A stretch of DNA of 64,000 bases, from NCBI GenBank assembly GCA_030789695.1, contig CM061142.1:276327043-276391042 (forward strand), in the 5' to 3' direction. A program made the translations under genes and the position numbers. The stretch comes from Scilla litardierei. Taxonomy: Eukaryota; Streptophyta; Magnoliopsida; Asparagales; Asparagaceae. Shown here piece after piece: positions 1 to 10,569 of the stretch. The notes under the pieces are model-generated. The model did no database searches and was not told where the DNA came from. It worked only from the letters and a program-made list of their open reading frames with translations. How positions within the stretch are numbered: the first letter of the stretch is position 1; each line of letters begins with the position of its first letter.

Positions 1-690
1 CCAGGAGTTGATTCATAACACAAATCTAAAATTTAACTTTTAAATTTAAAGATCTAAAATTTAGAGCTTGAAGCATTTTTATCACATAAAACTAGGTTTC
101 ATAAAATTATCAAATAATTTTAAAACCTAAGCTTTAAAATTTTAACGATACATTTCTAAGATTAAAATATCGCATAAAATAATCTTGAAACCTATATGTA
201 ATTTAAAAGAAACAAACTTATTATTGCATCTCATGAGAATACAATTTTCTTTATATCACATATTCTTTAAAAAACAATTTTAAAACAAGTTTAAAATCAT
301 TTGAAATTAATTTTAAAAAACTTTCGGATAAATCCCTTAAAAAAATTTCAATCTTTATGCAACCAAAAATATGAATTTTCAATATCATCGCATGAAATAA
401 AATATTCCTTTTATGTTACATAAACTTTATAAAATTTTTAAATGCATGCTAAAATTATTTTATCTTATAAAATAAAATTTTAAAAAACATTTGAACATGA
501 GAGACCTATTTAAATTTAACGCATAAAAATTAAATCGTCCCAAATTTTTTTATGTTGCAAAACAATTTTAAAACACAAAATATTATTTTAACATAAAGTT
601 AAAATTGCCGTATGTTCAAAACAAGCAATTAAAGGATTTAAAATCGTCGCAAAAATAGATCTACAAGCATAACCGTGGCTTTGATACCAC
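1..690 (-). mobile_element. Element Z: 5' internal leader of a minus-strand LTR retrotransposon
   Basis: Very AT-rich sequence with no open frame of note, lying just downstream (minus-strand sense) of a primer binding site and an LTR. It fits the untranslated leader of an LTR retrotransposon that runs off the left edge of the window. Coding domains are outside the window, so copia or gypsy cannot be decided. Confidence 0.6.
676..689 (-). promoter_or_regulatory. Primer binding site of element Z (tRNA-iMet type)
   Basis: Read on the minus strand this is TGGTATCAAAGCCA, one mismatch from the complement of the initiator tRNA-Met 3' end. It starts one base inside the LTR end at 691, as expected for a minus-strand primer site. 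Confidence 0.75.
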
Positions 691-1285
691 TGTAGGGGTT
701 TTGACGGACCCTCAGAGCTCGGATCTGTGTCCTCCCTAAGTCGGACGGATCACAGGGGCATAAAGCGCAGCGGAAAATCAAAAACTAAGTTAGCTAAACA
801 ATTTAGCTAGGCTATGAGAGAGCCAGAACCTAGCCCGATCTATACTATCTTGAGGTGGATCTGACCACCCCAAGAGGGAACTATTCTACAGCGACAAAAT
901 TAAATCTACACTAAAAATTGCTTAACCACATACCTGGAATCTCGACCCTGGGGCGGGCAAGATGTACCGCCCCGTCTTCTGATGCTCATCGTAGCCGAAC
1001 CGCCTTGACTCGATCCACCCGAGCCGCCTTGCACCCTCGAACTGATCTACCTGAGCCGACTCCCGTCTCCAAGCCGATCACACGTGGTAGAAAGTTTCAT
1101 TTGAGTAGACCCGCATCTTAGATGTCTGGATCCGAATCCAAATCCCCTTCGTAGTCTTGCTAGGACTAGCCGGGAGAATAGGAAGAAGAGAGAGAATAGT
1201 TTTAGTCGTAGATCGAGCCAGCTCAAAAATTCGGAGCTACTCGATCGAGGACTTGGTGTATTTTTCAACGAAGAGAGTGCACCCC

Positions 1286-1295
1286 TATTTATATA
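1286..1295 (-). promoter_or_regulatory. TATA box of Z LTR
   Basis: The minus strand reads TATATAAATA, followed downstream by a G-rich run. It lies roughly 330 bp downstream (element sense) of the palindrome cluster at 1625-1770, the expected place for the LTR promoter. Confidence 0.5.
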
Positions 1296-1624
1296 GGGAG
1301 TCGGCACTCCTACTTTCATTGTGAGTAATGTGGGACTAAAACAAATCAAGGAGAAATTAATTTAGCTAATTAAGCTTTAATTGAAGTTTTAGTAAGCATT
1401 TCATAAATGCCAACTTCAATGAATTAATTCTCCTTATCCATTAAACTTTAGATACCAAACAAGCTATCAATTCGAAGGGCTTCGAATGGTGAACGTGTAG
1501 GAACGAACGTCGACGAATTTTGACTTCGTTTGACCCCTCAAACAATTGCCCAAATTTGGGCAAAAAATAAACTTTCGTAGCGGTCATTAGGGGTTTCAAA
1601 AATACCCCTATTTTTCACTTAAGT

Positions 1625-1770
1625 TGCGGGCGCGCCCACTAGGCTTAGCGGGCGCGCCCGCCCAAGGCAAGGAGGGCAGGCGTGCCGGCCCGCTGGGCAG
1701 CAAGCGTGCCTGTTGCTACCAGCGGGTGCTCGCCCGCTGCAATTAGCGGGCCGCGCCCGCTTTACAGTGG
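1625..1770. repeat. GC-rich palindrome cluster in Z LTR
   Basis: Five or so imperfect copies of the self-complementary motif AGCGGGCGCGCCCGCT in 150 bp, in an otherwise AT-rich LTR. The cluster lies upstream of the TATA box in element sense. It is the Z version of the palindromic U3 arrays found in every LTR family of this window. Confidence 0.7.
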
Positions 1771-3093
1771 GTCCAGCGCCTGTTTGTCCTCGCTGATGGG
1801 CTTGTTAGCCCAGTGGGTCTAACCCACTTTGCCTTGGACTGTTTTGCGTTTCTGGGCTTGTTTGAGCTCCGATTTCGACGCGGTTTGAACTTGTGTTTCG
1901 ACCGGGATGATCCCGTCAGCCATGTAACCCTTTCTAATGTATTTGTTCCTACAAATATTGTCGTAACCAATTTACGACACGTTTAATCTTTGTTTGCATC
2001 AAATGCAACATTGTCCCTATTGCATCTACGACTTATTCTCACAACTAGCTTGTGAACATCAACTATTCAATTTCATCAAATGAATCTATCTGAATTTATA
2101 TTCCTATTACTAAGACACAAACGCTACTCAGTGTGAGACCCTACAGCCTGATCTTACTACAGGTTGGGGCTCGAAACCCTAGACGACGGTCACCACAAGC
2201 AGTAGTTGGCGTCCCTGTTTCAGAATCATCATAACGTGATCGACCCATTAACAAAAGCATCGTTGGGTTTACTTTGGCTATGTCAATGATGAATACAATT
2301 AGCTATAGTCCATTCGTCAAGACTGTGTCCCTGTTGGCCTAGGGTATGGTTTACTGTCAACCTTATTAGACAACATTGGTTAGTATAAGGCGTTGTTTGT
2401 TGTATTCACGTTTTACTTCTTACAACGTACCCCTGCCGAGGATTAACACAAAGATCGTACTGAGCCTGTGACACTAACTTCTCTTTAACGGAAGTGACGA
2501 ATCCCATCTTAGTCATCTACTCGCCTCGAGAGCTTTGGGTGCAACCCAACCTAAGATCTTTCAGCATGCCTAGCCTCGAAGCTAGATCATAGGTCTAAGC
2601 TACACCGTTCACTCACAGGTTCATACAAATGACTTCAGGTCTTAAGGACCAGCTAACTTATCATCACCCTAGAGTTATTATAGACAGTTTAGTTAAATTT
2701 AACCATTTAATAACTCTAAGTTGGTCGTTCAGTGAACTCATTCTCCAATGAGCACCTGAGTCTCGTCCCCGACTTTACCAAGTCGAATGAATATGAGATC
2801 ATCATAACCCTAAGGTAATACTAAGACACAGTGGTCTATCCGATGTGTTGATATCCAGTTCTCGACACATCCATGACCACGAACTGTTTAAGACTTAAGT
2901 TTCTATTCGGTCGCTTACTACTCATAATCGAGATCTTATCTGGTTACATAAGGACCTAACTATAAGTCTATGGACATTATCTAAGTATATATATATTCAA
3001 ACGATTTCATACTTAGGATAATGGACACCATATATCTTATGAACAAGACGTACACTTAGGATAAATCTCCTTATGGGAATATATCCTCCTACA

Positions 3094-3549
3094 ATTCCCA
3101 AGGCGATGAAGCATATGCCTTGGCCAGAAGACGTGGACAACGTGGACCTCCTCGACAAGATGATTGACGACGCCATGCCATTTGCCATCGGGGCCAAGCA
3201 CGATGACGGCCTCGAAGAGGAACAACTTGCCAAAGAAGGAGATATGATGGGATACCCACTGGACCCTCTGACAGACGAAGAGAAAGACGATGATGATGTC
3301 GTCAAGATTAGAGAGCTATGCAAGCTCTCTACGGAGAAGCACATGAAGAAAGCTCCATCGGACTACAAATCTTCGCCGCCGGACAAGAAGAAGGATTTCA
3401 AAAGCTCAAGCTTGGGGGACTCATCCCCCACTACTACCCGTGATGAAGGGGAGCTGAGGAATGCCGAACAAATTCAACAACTAAACCCAAGCGGCCTTTC
3501 CGGCAAGTTTGACGCACACATCTCACATACGCCACACATCGAGCTTTAA
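3094..3549 (+). pseudogene. Athila-like protease-distal linker remnant
   Basis: An open frame of about 150 codons begins in this element right at the Z insertion point and ends at 3549. It carries an AMKHMPWPED segment followed by an Asp/Glu-rich stretch and then a Lys/Ser/Pro-rich stretch. This resembles the acidic linker that follows the aspartic protease in Athila gag-pol proteins. Just past the stop, another frame around 3580-3620 resembles the short tail that ends Athila pol. That suggests the whole RT-RNase H-integrase block has been deleted between them. The upstream gag-protease part is lost to view behind element Z. The family call rests on pattern memory. Confidence 0.45.
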
Positions 3550-3891
3550 ACGTATATCTTAAGGGGTTGAGCTCAAGACCTTAAACGAGCGCTTGTCGGG
3601 AGGCAACCCAACGGTTCTATCTCATTTTAGTTGAATCTTTTCTTTTTATTTTTGTTTTAGATCTTTATTAGTGTTTAGAGTTGAGTGTCGAAGAAAAACC
3701 TGACAACGGGCAATATTTTTCAGTTCAGGAGATGGAGAATAGGATACCATATGAATGAAGGACAATCATGGCAAAGGAGAGCACTCTAAGGATGCGCTCA
3801 GGCATCAGGAGAAGGAAGAAACTGACGAGGAAAAGAAAATTAGAAAGTGGAGCAAAAATAGAGAGTTAAAGCTGAAAATAGCAGCCCACTC

Positions 3892-4206
3892 GGTCGAGTG
3901 ACTTTGTCATTCGGCCGAGTGAAGACCCTACTCGGCCGAGTAGGGTACTGATCAGGAAAGATTCAAAAAACCCCTCTATATCATTTACATGCCACTTGGC
4001 CGAGTGACTTTGTCACTTGACCGAGTGAACCTGACACTTTCAGTACTTGAAAAGCTCTGAGTGGCCTTGCCACTCGACTGAGTGACTTTTGTCTATCGCC
4101 AGAGTGGGAAGTGCTACTCGGCCGAGTCGGTACTTTCACGAAATTTTTTTAAAAACATAATAAACTGAGCCACTCGACCAAGCGCACAGTCTACTCGCCC
4201 GAGTGA
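3892..4206. repeat. Palindrome array (CTCGGCCGAG type) before the env-like frame of A
   Basis: About ten variants of ACTCGGCCGAGT in 315 bp, several separated by spacers that are themselves near-palindromic, such as GTGACTTTGTCAC. The array ends a few bases before a TATA box at 4214. The same motif family recurs in the LTR of this element (8881-9240). Confidence 0.85.
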
Positions 4207-4213
4207 CTAGCGC

Positions 4214-4220
4214 TATATAT
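4214..4220 (+). promoter_or_regulatory. Candidate internal promoter TATA box of A env-like gene
   Basis: TATATAT immediately downstream of the palindrome array and about 500 bp before the env-like start codon at 4720. The intervening leader is pyrimidine-rich. Position and context parallel the LTR promoters of the neighbouring elements. Confidence 0.45.
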
Positions 4221-4719
4221 TCGTAAGCTCGCGGCCCGAAAACCAAAATTTCCCAAATCGTAATTTCCCAGCCAGAGCAATCCCCGATCGCACGAACGCT
4301 ACTTTCCCTCGCCCAAACCGTACCCACCTGTGCCCGAGCAGCGCGACCCCTCGCCGCCATCCCCGCCGTCTGACCGCTGTCGTCGACGCCCTGCTCGCCG
4401 CCGGTCGTCCCCATTTTCACCTTAATTCCCCTATTTTCTCCAAATCTTCATTTCGTAAGCCCTACTCCATCTCAAATCGAAATCAAACTATATACACACC
4501 TATTTCTCTTGATTTTCCCCTAAATTTATTGATATTCATTGCTAAATAATCTATTTTTGTTTCATGATATCTTGGGGGAGAATCAAGGGCAGATTCAGAG
4601 CTTCTGAGGGGAGGCGTCTCTTTGCTCACACCGCTCGCTTGGAGTCGCGTCGTGCTTGGGGTACATTCGCTGCTTTTTACTATCACTTCGCATTGGTAGG
4701 AACGTCTCACGGCATTTCC

Positions 4720-6708
4720 ATGCCTCCATGCACTAGGTCGCGTTCGCAGGCACCTGCCTCCAAGTGGAGGAAGACTAGTGAGCCTGGCTCTTCCTCCGCT
4801 AGAGCGGACTCCCCACCACCTAGCCTACCCCCATCCACACTTTCGCCTCTTACCGCACCCATCCCACCCCCCACCAGTACAGCCCGTCCCTGCTTTCGAC
4901 ACACTGGGGATCACTTTTCGAGACGACGCACACCGCGTCTGATTTGAGAAGATCTCCCATCGCTCGATCGTCCCCTCTAGGTTTGCACACATTGCAGATT
5001 TTGAGCGCCTAGGGTTATTTGAGCGCCTGCTCCAGTTATATGATAACGTGGGATGGCGTGATTTTCTGTCGGTGTCGGCAGACACCTACGTCTGACTGAC
5101 ATTCGAGGTCCTGAGTTCTATCTGTATGACTCCAGGGGTTACATGTTTCGCTTGATGGATCGTGAGTGCAAGATCACTCTCGATATGCTCCGAACCATTT
5201 TCCAGTGGCCCCCCGTCCCGAACCCTGACCGTGCTTTTAGTGCCACGCACATCGCCCCACCGTCATTCGATACACATGCTTTCTGGATGTTAATCACGGG
5301 TTCCCCACTTGCCTTTGACCCTAGCCAGGCCAATGCCTCCTCTATGGTCCTCCCATGCCTCTGCATTGCTCAGCGCCTTATGGCGACCACTTTTCTTGCG
5401 AGGTGTGAGCCTGGGACGATGTCTACGCCTGAGCTTTATATGCTCTACAGATGACTAGAGCGAGAGCCTTTGAGGGCGACACGGACGTCTTGGTCCCTGC
5501 CGTTCAGATCAATATAGCCAGCTGGTATTTAGACCGCATAGTTTCTTCTGTCAGTGTCAGGACACCGATCTGTTGTGGCGATCTGATTACCTTGCTGGCT
5601 CCTTTGTGCGGAGTTGACCTCCCAGCTGGTTTGCTGCGACCCATGGGCCCCACCTCCCTTTCCATAGATGTCATGGCCCGCATGAAGATGTTGCGCATTC
5701 ACGGTCACCACCACTAGGTTTGGCTATACGGTCCTTTTGCTGCAGATTACATGGTGCTTTCGAGCCCCGCTCGGACTTATATTGGACCCGTAGGAGGGGT
5801 ATGGATCCCACAGATGGACCTCCTCATCCCAGCTGCGTACATACTTGAGCCCGAGGGCGCTCAACAGGAGCCACTCCTCCCACCTCTGGACCCAGAGATC
5901 CATATCCCTTAGCCTGCACCAGATTTGAGCACTGCTCCCTTTACTTCTGTCTACACTTCTGTCAGTGTTAGGAGCACCCCTAGCTGAGTCCACCACCACC
6001 ACCACCACTACCTCTGTGTCGTCGACCTCTGATCCCATTACTTATGTGAGTTTTGAGAGCGCCTCCACCACCATTTTTGAGAGAGGCGAGCCTTCCCTTG
6101 TTTTTGCAGCCAAGACCCTGTCCTCACCAAATTTCTCGACCCCTGGGGAGTCATTTCCTATTGATTTCACGATCTCCCCAGTAGTTGACACTACCGTCTC
6201 TTCTGCCGCTGTCTTCACTGAGAGTGTCATGACGTTTGTCCCTATTTCTGTGTCAGCGACCTCTCTGCCCTACTCGCCCTCTGTCACCGCTACAGATTCT
6301 GCCGCTGATCACACTTCTAAGAGCTTCTCGACGTCCCAGCCTCGTACAGAGGCTGATCGTCTTTTAGTAAGCACATCACCACACCCTTACCTTGTAGTGG
6401 CCCCACTTGTCTACGGTGGCCGTGTGCGGCAGCCCCGATCCCCACTTGTTCGACCCCTTCCCCCCGCCCCCGATACCTTCGTTCAGCACCTGCATGCTTT
6501 AGAGGGGGCCGTTAGTGGGCTCAAAGGAGATTGTTGTGCTCTCGTCACCACCATTAGCTCTGTGCAGTCTCGCGTCGCTCTTACTCCCTGGTATTCAGGT
6601 TACCCTGAACCAGATTCTTGCATGTCTGCCACATCCTGCCACTATCCGTCCCATTTCATAGCAGCCTCCACCACCACCACTTCCCCCACCACAGGACGGT
6701 GCTGGTGA
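4720..6708 (+). pseudogene. Env-like (ATHILA ORF-1 type) pseudogene of element A
   Basis: The likely start is the ATG at 4720, opening MPPCTRSRSQ, a basic N-terminus typical of Athila env-like ORFs, followed by a Pro/Ser-rich stretch. The frame is lost near 4890 and continues in another frame, where in-frame stops occur near 4950 and at about 5091. Recognisable blocks are FERLGLFERLLQLYDNVGW, then RLMDRECKITLDMLRTIF at 5150-5210, then further pieces up to 5950. The C-terminal part, 5965-6708, is Thr/Ser/Pro-rich. The protein family is known from Athila elements and its function is unproven; it is often called env-like. Several frameshifts and stops show that this copy is dead. The array and TATA box upstream suggest it once had its own promoter. 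Confidence 0.65.
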
Positions 6709-7007
6709 CCCACCTGCTTAGGCACATACTTTAATGCCTCTCATATTTTTGCCGCTGCTGTGATTGATATTATCTTTTTAGTCGATTTTGCGCCCCTCCT
6801 CCCCACACATTTTGGTCACTTTTTGTTCAGATTTGTTTATATCTTCTTGAGAGAGAGGAGTCATTTTTGGGACCGTTATATTGCACCATCGTGATCTCTG
6901 CACGCGTCACTTGCATTTCTGTCTCATTTTCTTTCATTTTCATCCTTTATCATGCATGCATCCTCACCCACCCCACCCATATCATATCTCTCATTGTGCC
7001 ACACTTA

Positions 7008-7046
7008 GCACATTGAGGACACTGTGCAGTTTAGCTTGGGGGAGTG
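7008..7046 (+). other. Hairpin plus internal PPT-like motif in A
   Basis: A short stem with arms GCACA and TGTGC at 7008-7027 is followed by AGCTTGGGGGAGTG at 7033-7046, nearly identical to the true PPT at 8567. The same hairpin-plus-PPT arrangement recurs in element E at 48746-48780. Confidence 0.55.
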
Positions 7047-8030
7047 AGTATCTCACGCACTTTTCATCTTCTTCATTTTTATTTTTATTTTTCCACCTTT
7101 CTTTATTTTCCACTTATTTTCATCCACTTTTTCATGTTTTTTTCCTCATGCATCACGTTTTCTTATTTTTTTGTGTGCGCTGCATATGTATAGTAGTTCT
7201 TGTTTTTCCTTTATCCTTATTCCTTTTATCCTTTTTGCTAGAGACGAATTTTCTGTGATGACGATGACCTGTAGCTAGTTTACTTTTATATGCATATTCT
7301 CTTGTCATGCCATCGTTTTTACCTCAGATATCATACGCTATGCTTGCCCTGCATTCGAGAATAGTAACCTGCATCTTTATTATATGAATGTGACTGCAGT
7401 TCTACCATAACCTGAGTCTGAAGATTTACATTGTATACTTTTCATAGAAAACACACCAAGCTTCACGTATTGATTGCCTATATTTGGAGTACTGCTTTGT
7501 TGTCTGATATAACTTCTTTTTGCATGAAAATTGTACGCTTAATTTCCCGGTAGATTGAATGTATGCCTTTTTGATATAACTGGATTAGTTTACTTTCTGA
7601 AATTGAACTGAGTAGAGTACATTACTCTACTGAAAGTTGTCATGCACATTCAAAGGAGTGAACTTAGCGTTGTATATTTTTCTTTCTCCACATATCTTGA
7701 ACTTTATTTCTATACTTAAAATCATTGGTGAATCTCCCTTTAGCAAATATTATATTGGCATCTTCCCCCTTGCTATAAAGTCCAAGCTCCAATACCCCAA
7801 AATCAAAAGAAAAAAGAAGAATACATGCATATCTCTCTATCTTTGATTTGGGATCGTTATTGTATATATTGATTTCAAAAAAAAGAAAGAAAAAGAGAAA
7901 AGAGAAACAAAAAGGACGTTCATACACGATCCCATTTCTTTCTTTCTTTCTTCCCCCCTTTATTTTTCTTGGAGCTTCAAAAATGGGAAAAAGTCGTATC
8001 GATCTATTTGATGCCACCACGTTACAGATA

Positions 8031-8045
8031 AGCTTGGGAGAGAGG
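8031..8045 (+). other. Second internal PPT-like motif in A
   Basis: AGCTTGGGAGAGAGG, a purine run starting with the same AGCTTGGG as the PPT at 8567. It lies about 530 bp upstream of the real PPT. Confidence 0.35.
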
Positions 8046-8566
8046 ATCCAATGATGTGTGAGAGAGTGACCACTTGTATGTGTATGACAACCAAAGCTAG
8101 GTAATTTTCTATACTCAGGGAGATTACTAGGAGTATTACGAAGTCCACGAATTGAAATTTGGCATGCATTTCATGAATACCATTTCTTTCTATTCTTATT
8201 GCTCCATATTGTGTGATGCCTCTTATACTCCAAATCAAAAGCTGAAAAGTGTGCAATCTGTGATTATGTATATTACTTTGGATGCCTCAGACGACGCTAA
8301 TTCTACAATGATTTCATGTTTCATATTGTTTTGATATTCTTGGTTTCTATATCGAGTGCGTTTATATATGATCATGATATCGACATAAAAATCTTTGGCA
8401 TGTTTTTATTCGTCGTGTGCTATTTGAGTAAGCAGCTCCACGTCCTGAGAAAATGATCTAAAGCCTCCCTCTTCGTTTTCTATTATATCTTCTTTTTCCT
8501 TTTTCCATATTTTTACCCGTCGGGTTCGCCTTTTTACTCATCTTCCTGGAGGATGAATAAGAGGTA

Positions 8567-8580
8567 AGCTTGGGGGATTT
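8567..8580 (+). promoter_or_regulatory. Polypurine tract of element A
   Basis: AGCTTGGGGGATTT directly abuts the LTR start TGATCGCTCC at 8581. Elements B (10556-10569) and E (47480-47493, minus) have near-identical tracts, and the roughly 30 bp upstream are also conserved between the three. Confidence 0.85.
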
Positions 8581-8880
8581 TGATCGCTCCTTATTTTATA
8601 TCTTTTTTCTGCATTTTTTCTTGTCATTTCGATCGCCCGTATTGTGTTTTTCACGATTATTCGACGATATCGCGTTGCTTTTCACTATTTCTTGTTTTTT
8701 CGGATTTCAGGAAATATGGACCGATCTGGAGCATAAACGAGATCAAGAGACTTTCACGCATGCGAGAGCATCGCCTGTGACCTTATCGAGGGGACAACAT
8801 CGCTAGAGGATGAGTGAAAGAGGAAGGAGTTCGATAGAATCGACGAGGAGGCGAGGAGGGGAAGAAAGAACCCCAGAAGC

Positions 8881-9240
8881 AGCTCACTCGGCCGACCATA
8901 CAGTTCACTCGGTCGAGTGAAGGAACGTGCTCGGCCGAGTACAACGGATACATGAGCACGTTGAGTCAAAGTCCACTCGACCGAGCAAGAAATCTCACTC
9001 GGCCGAGTGAAGAAATCCACTCGCCCGAGTACAACATGGTTTTTCTCCTGAGAACTCCGCCAACTTACTGAAATTTGGAGAAGACTCACTCGGCCGAGCA
9101 AGAAAGCTCACTTGGCTGAAAGAGAAAGTCCACTCGCCCGAGTAGCATAGGGTGACAGACCCCCGGAACCCCTACTTCTCTGTTTTTTCTTTGGGTCCGT
9201 TACTCAGCCGAGTGACATGTTCCACTCGCCCGAGTAGCGC
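8881..9240. repeat. Palindrome array (CTCGGCCGAG type) in A LTR
   Basis: About a dozen variants of CACTCGGCCGAGTG. They group into higher-order units of about 110 bp in which palindromes are joined by short purine-rich spacers such as AAGAAATC. It starts 300 bp into the LTR, so it lies in U3. Confidence 0.85.
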
Positions 9241-9680
9241 AGTCCGACTGTATCACGAATTAGGGTTCTAGGCTGCGCCAGGGGCAATTCTGTCAGGATT
9301 TTCTGGATGACTTTGACGTGTAGTTAACGCTAGTTTTATTCCTAGTTTTAGGAGAGATGAAACATTAATTTTGACGGCTATTCTAATTGTAATTCTCAGC
9401 TGGAGATCAAAGACTTGCAATTTGGTTTGTTCTTTCTATCAAAAATTTTAGTTTTTGTGAATTGATTTCTCTCAACCATGAATTACTATGTGTTTTTATT
9501 CGTTATTTCTGTGATTGCTATGATTAATTGTGAGTAGTTCAGCCGTTCAAGGGCATAGGGATGAACCCTATGGATTCGATCTTAGAATTGTGATGAATGA
9601 ATTGAATTGTTGCTAGGATTGATAGACGGTTAAGTTATGATTGATTTACTATGAGTAGCTAGGAATTTTCATTGATTGGG

Positions 9681-9962
9681 GTTTACAAGAGATTGGATAT
9701 CAATCGATGGGAAGGCCTAGATATTCGATTTAGGTTTATAATCAAGATTCTTTAGACTTGGTTTGCAAGAGATTGGACCAAAGCTAGGATTTTTATTATA
9801 AATCTATACTCATATTCGTTTGCAAGAGATTGGACGAATACGAACTATCATAGCCTAGATCGTAGCTCGAGTTTGCAAGAGAGTAGGCTCGAGGTGCGAT
9901 TGGACGATGATGGCGATCTTCATACTAGTGGCTTAGGTTAGGGTTTGCACGAGAGTGGGCCC
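9681..9962 (+). repeat. Five dispersed copies of GTTTGCAAGAGATTGGA in A LTR
   Basis: Copies begin at 9681, 9761, 9818, 9871 and 9943, spaced 50-80 bp apart; the last two are diverged (GAGAGT...). Only the 17-bp core is well kept while the sequence between copies varies, which argues against a simple tandem duplication. Confidence 0.75.
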
Positions 9963-10320
9963 TAATCTAGATTGCTATATACAGGTAATAGCGCGAGAGC
10001 GTGAGCTTGGTTCTGTATTCAGTTACGACTAGTTCACCTCAATTCAAGCCTTGCACATTGAGATTCACAATTTACAAGGATAAATAACGATCCGTAGTGG
10101 GGATTCCCTGGCCCTAGATGCTTTACTATATAGAATTATATTTGTTAATTGAACGATTGTGACAATATTCTCGAAACCATTCCATTCTACCACTGATAGC
10201 TAGGTGATCAAGATAGAGTACTGTCAATTGTCCTCCCTGTGTTCGATACCCACTCGCCACTTCACCGTGCGCTTGCGGTAAGACTACAATCGTTTTCGGG
10301 TGTATATTCGGGCGCGACCA

Positions 10321-10569
10321 GCTTCACACGGGGATGCGTGCATTAAGCTTGACACTTGGTCCCACCTCGCAACTCCGTATCCACTCTCGTGATCAATGGG
10401 TTGCGACGCTATCATACGATCGGTTCTAGCAATCGGTGTGCTAGAACCGATCATATGATAGTGTCGATATCATAGGGGTTGCGACGCTATCATACGGTCG
10501 ATTTTACCCTCCGATGAACTTCTTATTCGTCTTCCTCAAGGACAAGTAAGAGGTAAGCTTAGGGGATTT
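10321..10569. mobile_element. Element B fragment: LTR piece, hairpin and pre-PPT region
   Basis: 10321 to about 10430 matches 13546-13660 in the same orientation, i.e. a piece of B LTR in minus sense. It is followed by a near-perfect hairpin (10403-10468). From about 10490 to 10569 comes the conserved pre-PPT segment and PPT (AGCTTAGGGGATTT, 10556-10569) in plus sense. The mixture of orientations shows that B was rearranged before or when A inserted. Confidence 0.6.
10403..10468. repeat. Hairpin with arms of about 28 bp
   Basis: Arms around ATCATACGATCGG and CCGATCATATGAT differ by a few bases and flank a 7-base loop near 10432-10438. It lies at the breakpoint between minus-sense and plus-sense parts of element B. 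Confidence 0.7.

Larger units (their letters stand above)
691..3093 (-). mobile_element. 5' LTR of element Z (2403 bp)
   Basis: The LTR starts (plus strand) with TGTAGGGG next to the primer site and ends with CCTCCTACA, giving near-inverted TG...CA ends. The right end coincides exactly with the resumption of Athila-like coding sequence at 3094. A second TG...CA solution ending near 2145 (ACCCTACA) exists but would leave 2146-3093 unexplained. It contains a TATA box and a cluster of GC-rich palindromes. The partner LTR is outside the window, so the ends and target duplication cannot be confirmed. Confidence 0.65.
6709..8566 (+). other. Non-coding 3' region of element A
   Basis: T-rich and pyrimidine-rich sequence between the env-like frame and the PPT. 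Open frames here are low-complexity and not credible. It holds two internal PPT-like motifs, at 7033-7046 and 8031-8045, and a tract of TTTC repeats near 7936-7952. Confidence 0.6.
3094..10320 (+). mobile_element. Element A: Athila-like Ty3/gypsy element, right part
   Basis: Plus-strand Athila-type element cut on its left by element Z. In order it holds a protease-distal linker remnant, a non-coding stretch with CTCGGCCGAG palindromes, a TATA box, a broken env-like (ATHILA ORF-1 type) frame, a long non-coding stretch, a polypurine tract and the 3' LTR. No reverse transcriptase, RNase H or integrase is seen between the linker and the env-like frame, so it is a deletion derivative like element E. 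The 5' part lies outside the window beyond Z. It ended up inside element B sequence, since B-like sequence resumes at 10321. Confidence 0.75.
8581..10320 (+). mobile_element. 3' LTR of element A (1740 bp)
   Basis: Starts TGATCGC after the PPT and ends GCGACCA at 10320, near-inverted TG...CA ends. Next to the end is a GTGCGCTTGCGGT segment that also occurs near the end of the LTR of element E. At 10321 the sequence switches to element B LTR sequence (compare 13546-13660), which fixes the border. The 5' LTR lies outside the window. Confidence 0.8.

Noticed and set aside
691..2145. Shorter LTR for element Z ending ACCCTACA
   Set aside because: Its ends are as good, but 2146-3093 would be unexplained, while the 3093 end meets Athila-like coding sequence exactly.
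6881..7258. Phe/His/Leu-rich frame in A
   Set aside because: Pyrimidine-rich low-complexity translation downstream of the env-like pseudogene.
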